64,000 nt of DNA from Schistocerca nitens (taxonomy: Eukaryota; Arthropoda; Insecta; Orthoptera; Acrididae): contig NC_064618.1 of the NCBI RefSeq assembly GCF_023898315.1, forward strand, positions 247,045,076 to 247,109,075. Reading direction: 5' to 3'. Position numbers and translations under genes: made by a program. The notes beneath the pieces are model-generated. The model worked only from the letters and a program-made list of their open reading frames with translations. It was not told where the DNA came from and did not search any database. Shown in pieces: positions 39,938-48,600 of the stretch (position 1 is the first letter of the stretch; every line of letters starts with the position of its first letter).

Positions 39938-42580
39938 TCCCCCCCCCCCTCTCCCCCTCCCTCCGTGTGCGTGCGTGCAAAATTTAAATTGTTCTAGAAA
40001 TATTTGAGATGAATAGCTCTTCAGAATCACACTCTATACATTACATTTGTCTGTGTTGTGGGTCAACTGCCAGTCTTAACAGCAGTTGCCAATCCTATGC
40101 TGGTACTTCTAAATTTTACTAAACTTTTCAGATATTTAGATTCCCCATGAACAACAGCATGCACCTTGAACAGCCTTGTGCACCAGGTCATTTAGAAAAA
40201 TCATGATCAGCAATAGTCTTTTAATATGTTCTTGGGGCACTCTTGAAACTACTTACTCACTCCTCAACATGAATGATAAAATGAGTTCTGTTAGCCATGA
40301 AATCTTAAAAGTAGTTAGAAAGCCGAGCTGATTCTTCTACAAACTCGTATTTTGTTCATTAGGCAACCAAATTCATTTGGGAAGTCAGAGAACACAGCAT
40401 TAACCTGGAATTGCTTTTTACTGTCTTGTGGATATTGTGCAGAAATAGAGAAAGTGACTATAAGTGCATAGCCAACCACTCTCCCCTGAAATTACTCTAT
40501 CTTCCGAGGAAGACATTTCAATTTGGCCAAAGTGTTGGTTACTTCAGTATTTAGCATTTAAAGTATTTTACAAGATGATGGATTTCAGTGAGAGCGAGTG
40601 GAATTTCACACAGTGCTGCTCGCAGAATATATGCCGATTCCTACAAAGAAGTTCTGTGGTCACGCCAAAAACAGTATCGTATGTGAGTATAAAGTATGCA
40701 TTGTTAAATAACGCATTGATGTCAGTGATACAAGTCTACAGTAACTTGCATCTGTTTATCGATTACTGAAAAATAGATTGACATATGCCATTTTTCCAGT
40801 TGCTTAGAACTTATCATTGCTCCAGTGACATATAATAAACTATTGCTTCATGAGAAACAAATTCTTTGACATAACCTCTATAGGATTCAATAAGTAACCC
40901 AATAGAGGAAGTGGTGTTTCCTCTATTGAGCAGTTTGTTTATTTTAAATTCTGGACCCATTTATTTATGTCATTTCAGTATCAATGTGATGTTTGAAAGG
41001 AGGAAATGAAGTTCAAACTTCTGCATTGAAACAAGTTTGTTTTACAGAATTCAGTGTTTCAGCCTTGTCATCATCTGTCATTGTGCCAGTATGTTCAGTG
41101 AGTGACTGGATATGTGACACTTGTCTCTTGATTGACTTGAAGATAAACATTTCTTAGTATTTTTTAATGGTTCCCTAAGTAATATATTACTTAGAATACA
41201 TGCTACATTACTTGCATTACTCTCCTTACAGTTGACTTCTTTCAGCTATTATCAACAAAAGATTTGACTGTTGAAAATTACAATGCTGTCTTTGATCTGG
41301 AGTCATTACCTAACATGGCAATTTCTAAAGGATATTGTTCAATAGTCTTAAACATTTCCTTTGATTTTCTCCAATTTAGCCCTGCAGAGGAATGATGTTG
41401 GCTGTCAGTGATCACCAATCCATTGCTTCTTATATTCGATTTGCAGAAATATTTTCGTACCTTTCATAACATTCCTTTTAGTGTTACCTACTCACTGATA
41501 CTATAATAAATGTATAGTCGCAGATGCTCTCCTCAGATTTAACTCTATCCACATGTTCCGGTCTGCTGGCAGGAGTTCAAGGACATTACTCTCACAAGTT
41601 AGTTTTCTAATTGCTCAGGATAATTTTCAGGTAAGAATTTTACCAGAATGCTTGTTATTGCCACAGGCTATAGTAATTCGTGTTTTCCAGTGCCTAACTG
41701 TATGACATCTATTACCAAGGCAAGATGAGGATATTTATGTGTAACTGTATCCAAGCATTCCCTGCACATCCTGCCACTGTTACACTACTCTGCTTAAGGC
41801 AAGTGACAGTGGGGCGAGGAATTTAAGACAATGTGACATTTATTGTCACCAAATAATTTCATATCGCTAGATATAACAACTTATTTGCATCAATAAGTAT
41901 ACCACCACCAATGGAGTCCACCCCATCTGCAAATAAATAATCTGAAGAGTAATTGCAACAACTCACTCAATTGTTAGGGCACCATGTCGTTGATACACAC
42001 ATAAACAAGACAGAGAATGTTGATGGCTTTCGGACAAATCTTTTCAGAGCTATTAAGTACATTACGCCGTGTTATAATATTATGAGAAAGAAAGTTGCTG
42101 CTCACCCAGCAAAAATATTTCAGTGAGAATTTTATATTTTACTTCTATTAACACGATCACTGCAGCTGACATTTAAGTGTCCACATGACCCATTACCCCA
42201 GTGCTCCTACTGCTTATAAGCATTTCTGCAACTGACAAGTCATTGCAGCAGTTGCTTAAAAGTGTGTCCATCTGCAGGTGTTGTTATAGAATCTAGTTGT
42301 GAACAAGTGGTTGTACAAGCAACAAAGTCTCCAGAACAGTTTTTTGTACCTAAAGTTTTGTTTCTGCGTGTGTAGTTGGCTGACATATATTGTTCAAAAT
42401 AGTAGCTAATTAACCAATGCCGGCAATGGAAAATCCAGGGTGTGATGTAACAATATTATGAAAAGGATAGTCGCTACTCACCAAGTATTAGAGATTCAGA
42501 GTCGCAGATAGGCACACCAAAAAGAGTATCGGAAAGTGAGCTTTCGGCCAACAAGGCCTCCTTCGAAATGAGACCCCCCC

Positions 42581-42615
<35 letters not shown>

Positions 42616-45600
42616 ATAGCCTCTGACAGCTGAGGCCAGACCGCAAGCGGCAGCGCATTACAGACACCAGGTGGTAGGGGTAAGGAGGCAGCTGCGCCAG
42701 GCAGGGGTCGGGATAGCAGGGGGACAGAAAGTGCTGCTTATTGGAGCATACAGGGGCGAGGTGGAGAGAGGGTAGGGCAGCAAAGTGCAGTTGGGAATTT
42801 AGACGGATGGTGAGAGGGGGTTGCAGAAAGGAGAGAAGTAAGAAGACTGAGGATGCATTGAAGGAATGAAGGATTGTGTAGTGTTGGAATGGGAACAGGC
42901 AAGGGGCTAGTTGGGTAAGGACAACGACTAACAAAGGTTTGGGGCCAGGAGGGTTATGGGAACATAGGATATGTTGTAGGGTGAATGCCCACCTGTGCAA
43001 TTCTGTAAAGCTGGTGTTAGTGAGGAGAATCCAGATCGCACAGGTTATTATGCAGTCATTGAAATAAAGAATGTCACATCAGGTGGTGTGCTCAGCAATG
43101 GGGTGGCCCAGCTGTTTCTTGGCCATAGTTTGTCGATGGCCATTCATGCAGACAGACAGCTTGTTGGTTGTAATGTCCATGTAGAATGCAGCACAATGGT
43201 TGCAGCATAGCTTGTTGATCACATGACTGGTTCCACATGTAGCCCTGCCATGATCGGACAGGTGATGATTGTGACTGGAGTGGAGTGGGTGGTGTTGGTG
43301 GGAGGATGTATGGGACAGGTCTTGCATCTGGGTCTACTAGAGGTATGTGAGCCATGAGGCAAGGGGTAAGAAGCAGGGGTTGTGTAGAGAAGGATGAGGA
43401 TATTATGTGGGTTCGATGGGCGGTGGAATACTACTGTGGGAGGGATGGGAAGCACAGTGGGGTAGGGGTGGAAAATGTAATTCAGTTGCTCCAGGCCTGG
43501 GTGCTACGAGTCATAATGGGAATGCTCCTCTGTGTTAGGACAGTGGGACTTTGGGAGGTGGGAGTGGCTGGAAAGATAAGGCACGGGAGATCTGTTTTTG
43601 TTCAAGGTTGGGAGAGTAATTACGGTCTGTGAAGACCTCAATGAGACCCTTGGTATATTTCTAGAGGGTCTATTTTCATTACACATGGCAAACCCATGCG
43701 TAGCAAGGCTGTATGGAATTCCCAGGGGGCTGTTCTTTCATGAGTTTGTGTGTGGCACACACGGGGCCGTGAGATATTTCAGTCCATTCTTCCTTCCCAC
43801 GCTGCATTTCCTTCACTGTGGCCCTTCCTCCCCATCCTGGCTCCTTCCTTGTTGCCCCCACCTTCCCAACCATTATTATCTATATGTATTTCCATTTGAA
43901 GCACCACAGGACTTTGCCTGTCTGACTCGTTAGTGTGACCAAACAAGTGTTTAAATAAGTTGTTTTTTATTCATGGAAATGATTGTTTGAATGCATGATT
44001 GTATGTCTGTATCTGTTATTCCCTAAATTGTCTGGTTATTGTGGATATTGGTCTATTATTTGAAGCATTGAGTTATTGTGTGCCTAGCTGTTGAATTAGT
44101 TGGTGGGGCAAAGTTGAAGTCTTTCCATATAAAGTTACTGACTTTCTTTTAATGTATGTGAGTATGGGTGGTTTGCCTAATAATTCTTTGATATGTGTGT
44201 TGGGCATCTATCTATTGGCATCTGCTACGGTACGGAGGATACAGTTTTGCAGAGTTTGAAGTTTGTGCGGCCACCATTGACCAAACTTCTGATCCATATA
44301 ATATAATAGGGAGGATAACAGCTCTGTGAAGTTGCAACTTTGTTTTTAAAGTCAGCCCTCCACCCTTAAGAAGCAGGTAAAGGCAAATAAATTCTGTACT
44401 GCCTTTGTTCTAAGCCCTATTTATGTGTTTCCCAAATGTCAACTTTTTATCAATGTCAGTCCTAGGTAGGTTTCTGAGTGGCTCCAGTCGATTTCTCTGC
44501 CTACAACCAAAATCTGCCTGCTTGGGGAGTTACTTTCTGGTGAACTTTTATCGCTACTGTTGGTGCTGGATGTATTTTAATCTTCCATGTGGTGTACGAG
44601 CTTACTATTTCATTCAGATGATCTTTTAGTTTCCTCACTGTAAAGTTGAGGTTGCTACTTCAGCTGTATCATCAGCATAAAGCACCAGTTCATTGCCTGC
44701 CACTTTGGTATGTCATTTATATACAGGGTGCTCCATTTATCTTGACCACCCTAAATAACTGTTTGTTCAGATGCAACTTACAAAATGTTTCAAGCAAATG
44801 TTCTTTAGCCATCAGGGGGACATGTTTTTTACAAGGATACCTTCAGTTCAGAAAACGACGTGCACTCAAGGCATTATGTGCTGGACACCTATTGTGTTAA
44901 TACCACGTAAGCATTCTGGTTCTTAGCAGCACTTCATCCAGAAGAGTAGGAAGAATTCGTCTGAGTTAGTTGGCATACGCTGTGCCGTTTAAACTACCAT
45001 TGATGAAGTAAGGGCCAATAATTGTAGTACCAAGCATCCCACACCAGACGTTAACTCTCCATTGACGCTGATGTTCCACCTGTCTAAGACATTGTGGGTT
45101 GGCTGGACCAGTAATACATGTTCCTTGTATTTATCTGTCCTTTGTTTGAGAAGGAACATTCATTGGTAAATAGAACATGGGAGAAGTAGTTTGGGTTGCT
45201 GAGGATTTGCTGCTGTGTCCACTGACACAACTGTGCACGATTCTGGAAATCATTACCATGTAGGCGTACAAGGTAAGGATGGAACCAGTGACGTGTAAGA
45301 ACACTGGTTTTAGGAATGCCAATCTCATGTTCAAGCTGTTGTGTGCTCACATGTGGATTCATAGCAACAGAAGCGAGAAGAGTAACTTCGGCAGCTTCAT
45401 CTGTGCGAGTGCTATGATGATTGCGTTGTCGTGGGTTGAAACTTCCCATTTTCTGAAGCGCCTCGGAACAAGACAATAAAAAATCCGTCGGGAAGGTGGG
45501 TTCTTGTCAGGATATCGCTCTCTGCACAGTTCCGCTGCCTGCTTAGAATTTTGCCTACCTTCAACAACAACAACAATAAAAGAAACATTGTGTTGATGCA

Positions 45601-48600
45601 GTTTGTGGGAAGGACAGCCTTTACTGTATGCCTACTCCACACAACAGTATTTAAAAGGACTAAACTACTGCACTAAATGTACCCGTACATAAGAAAACAG
45701 TATTGCAATTACTGTTCTGCTAACTTACATTCCCCATAGATACGTAGCATTTCTACCTTCTCTTCATTTGTGACAGGTGTGCATTCTACGTATGTTTACA
45801 TTTGTCCTCTGTCAACGTCAGCATGTGGATGTGTTCCATTAGCCCGTGTATCTGCCCTAAGCGCTGGAAGTGTCGACGTCAAATGTTGCATAATGTAATT
45901 AATAAAGTTGTTTCAGTGAATGGTACACTGTGGTAGATTTTTTAATAGGTCTTCAGGAGAGGAAATTAATTACCGAATAAAAAATACAGGGTGCCATTAA
46001 AAAAGTCTTACCACTCTTCATATCATTGTAAAAAACAAAAGCTACAACTATGGCAATCATGCTGATTAACGTCCCCCTGACAGCTAAAGAAATGGCTTGA
46101 AACATTTTATAATTTGCATCTGGACAAACAGTTATTTAGGGTGGTCAAGATAAATGGGACACTCTGTATAACGAGTATAGTGCGGGGCCCAGAACTGACC
46201 CTTGTGGAACCCCGGTCGTAGCATCTCTGAGCATACTAACATCATTGCTGGATGTAACAGAGTATTGCCTCCGTCCCAGGCACGAGTCATTTCTGCATAT
46301 TGTGTGTTCTAGAATGTCTAACGGTAGTAACTTGTATATTAAGCCATAATGACAAGCTTTATTGAATGCTTTCTTGATGTTGAGAAATACTGCTTATATG
46401 CTATGTTTTATATCTCTCATCTTGCATATGTGTTCTACCAGATGTAGGGATTGATGAACAGTGCTGTGTTCAGGATGGAAGCCAAACTGCTTAGGGGTGA
46501 TTATGTTGTCTCTCTGGAATCGGGTAAGGACTCTCTGGATAGGGCACACCAGTACTTCCCTAGAAAGCACAGGAGTGAAACGGTCTGTAGCTCTCAGGTA
46601 GGATTGGTTTTTTATTGGGCTTTGGTAGGGTTACCACCTGAGCAGTTTTCCATGTGGTTGGGAAGTAGGTTAGGGAAAATCACTGGTTATATATGGCGGT
46701 GAGGTGAGGAGGAAGGTGTTTTAGGTAAGGGATACAGACCTTGTCAGTGCCGAGGGATTGGTTGTTCAATAGTTGTCTGATATAAGCACATAAAAGGTGA
46801 CCAGGAACCGGTGTATATTCTGTTTCTGTCCTTTCTTGCCGCCACTCATCCGATTATTATTTCTGCTTGCCTATCAGTCACGTCATCATCGATGACTTCA
46901 GTGCAGAATTGCGACTCCAGTGATGTTGTCAATACTTCTGCCATCTCCTTGTTGTCATAAACTAATCCGTTTTCTCCTCAGAGTGGCCTGTCTACCCTGC
47001 GTGTAGTGTTCAGAACTTTCACGGTCTTCCACACTTCTCTTGTGTCCTGTTCTATCTCTGAGCCATTCTTCCCATCTGAGGCCTCTGTGCTCCTGTAACA
47101 TTTGCTTTACTTGGGCTTCTGGTCTTCTAAGCAGGTGACGATCAGCGGGATCGCAGAAAGTTTGCCAATCCCTCATCACACACCACTTCTCGGCTATCAG
47201 GTCCCAGATATCGGGGCAGGTCCCTAGCACCAGGTTTGGTGGTTTGCCTGGTGCTCATCTCCTGAGCACAGGTCTGGAGTACATTCATAAAATACTCTAT
47301 CATCATATCCACCTCTGCTTCATTCCTCATTTGTGGGGTGTCCTTCAGATGTGTTCTACCAGGGCGTTATATTGCTCCCAGTTAGTAACTGTCTTTTTTT
47401 GCCATCCTCCAGATTTAGTCTTTGTTCTGAGGCCAGCTTGTAGTGAACTGTTGCTGTAGCCCTCCATGGCAGGCATGGGAGAAATTATTCCCAGAGAGGG
47501 ATCGCTCTAGATAAATCATCTCAATCTCATTCCACTGCCATTTTCGGTGATGCAGCCCCAGTACCCATGCTTGGAATTCATGTCCCTCACTACTATGACT
47601 CTCTCGTCATTGTTGAACAGGGCCTGAAGGTGTCTTGACATTTATCGTTGGTCATGGGATTCATAGGCCGAAATTATTTTAACACTTGGTTGCCTAATTT
47701 TATTCTGCCCCCGACGCCTTGACCATGACCAAGTTTGGTATGCTGGTTTTTTTTCCCGCAAATCGTCTGCCTCACAATGAGCACGAGTCCTCCGCCTGGG
47801 CAGTTTTGTCATTTGACCCTGTGGACCGAGTAATTGTGCACCTTAAATGAGTTGGTCGGCATTAGATGCATCTTCATGATGCAGGCAACATCTGTGGTGT
47901 GCTGGTCAAGAAAGGACTGCAGCTGCAGGGTTTTATCCGTAATGCCATGGTCATTCTAATTAAAAATTCGAAAGGATGTTCTTCTATTAAGGTCCATTGG
48001 CAAATACTGTCATAGCGGCTTCTACTATTATCATCAACTTGGAAACTATATCTGGTTCTGCTCGGACCTTTACCAGTGTTTCTTTATCTTTTTGCACCAG
48101 GGTGCTCATGTTCAGTCCCACAAACAGCGCTTTTATTTCTCTGAAATCTTCCAGCAAACTAAAGAGGTCACCGCTAGTGTTTGGCATTGCCTGAGGTGCC
48201 TCTGGTGCTGGTTGTGGAGCGGTTCTGATATCTTCTGTGCCAGGAGCAGCCGGAGGATCTGGTGGTGAGAACGCAGCTTCTTTGCTACAAGCAGTCGACT
48301 TGGCTGCTGGTGGATGTGGCAGTGGTGGTGTGCTCACCTCTGGGCCCACTGGAGGGTCCACTGGTGGGTGGTGGGGACGCATTTGCTTCTGGCACTGCTG
48401 AGAGGGAGGGGGGGAGGGTTACTTCGGCATTGAAAATGGAGGGGGCAGCCCGTGAGGTCTGTCCTGGCGTCAGTACCAGGAATTGCCGTGCTGGTACCTA
48501 AACTTATCTTGCTGCCAAGTTCAGTTTTCAGTGGCAGTTGGGGCAAGTTTGCTTTGGCTGTGGTTTTGAATTAATCTTTGATAAAATTCACAATGGGCTA

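Larger units (their letters stand above)
42425..43735 (-). mobile_element. Penelope-like retroelement, copy 3 (5'-truncated)
   Basis: On the minus strand this copy holds the end of the RT thumb (DRNYSPNLEQKQI, near 43635-43600), the linker, the GIY-YIG endonuclease (43330-43079) and a purine/pyrimidine-asymmetric 3' region. It ends in a (TG)n run (42612-42583) and the family terminus to 42425. It matches 12185-13300 collinearly in reverse. The RT core is absent. Confidence 0.78.

Noticed and set aside
42614-43000. 128-codon minus-strand frame
   Set aside because: It lies in the 3' region of Penelope copy 3; the equivalent region of copy 1 is not open, so coding is unlikely.
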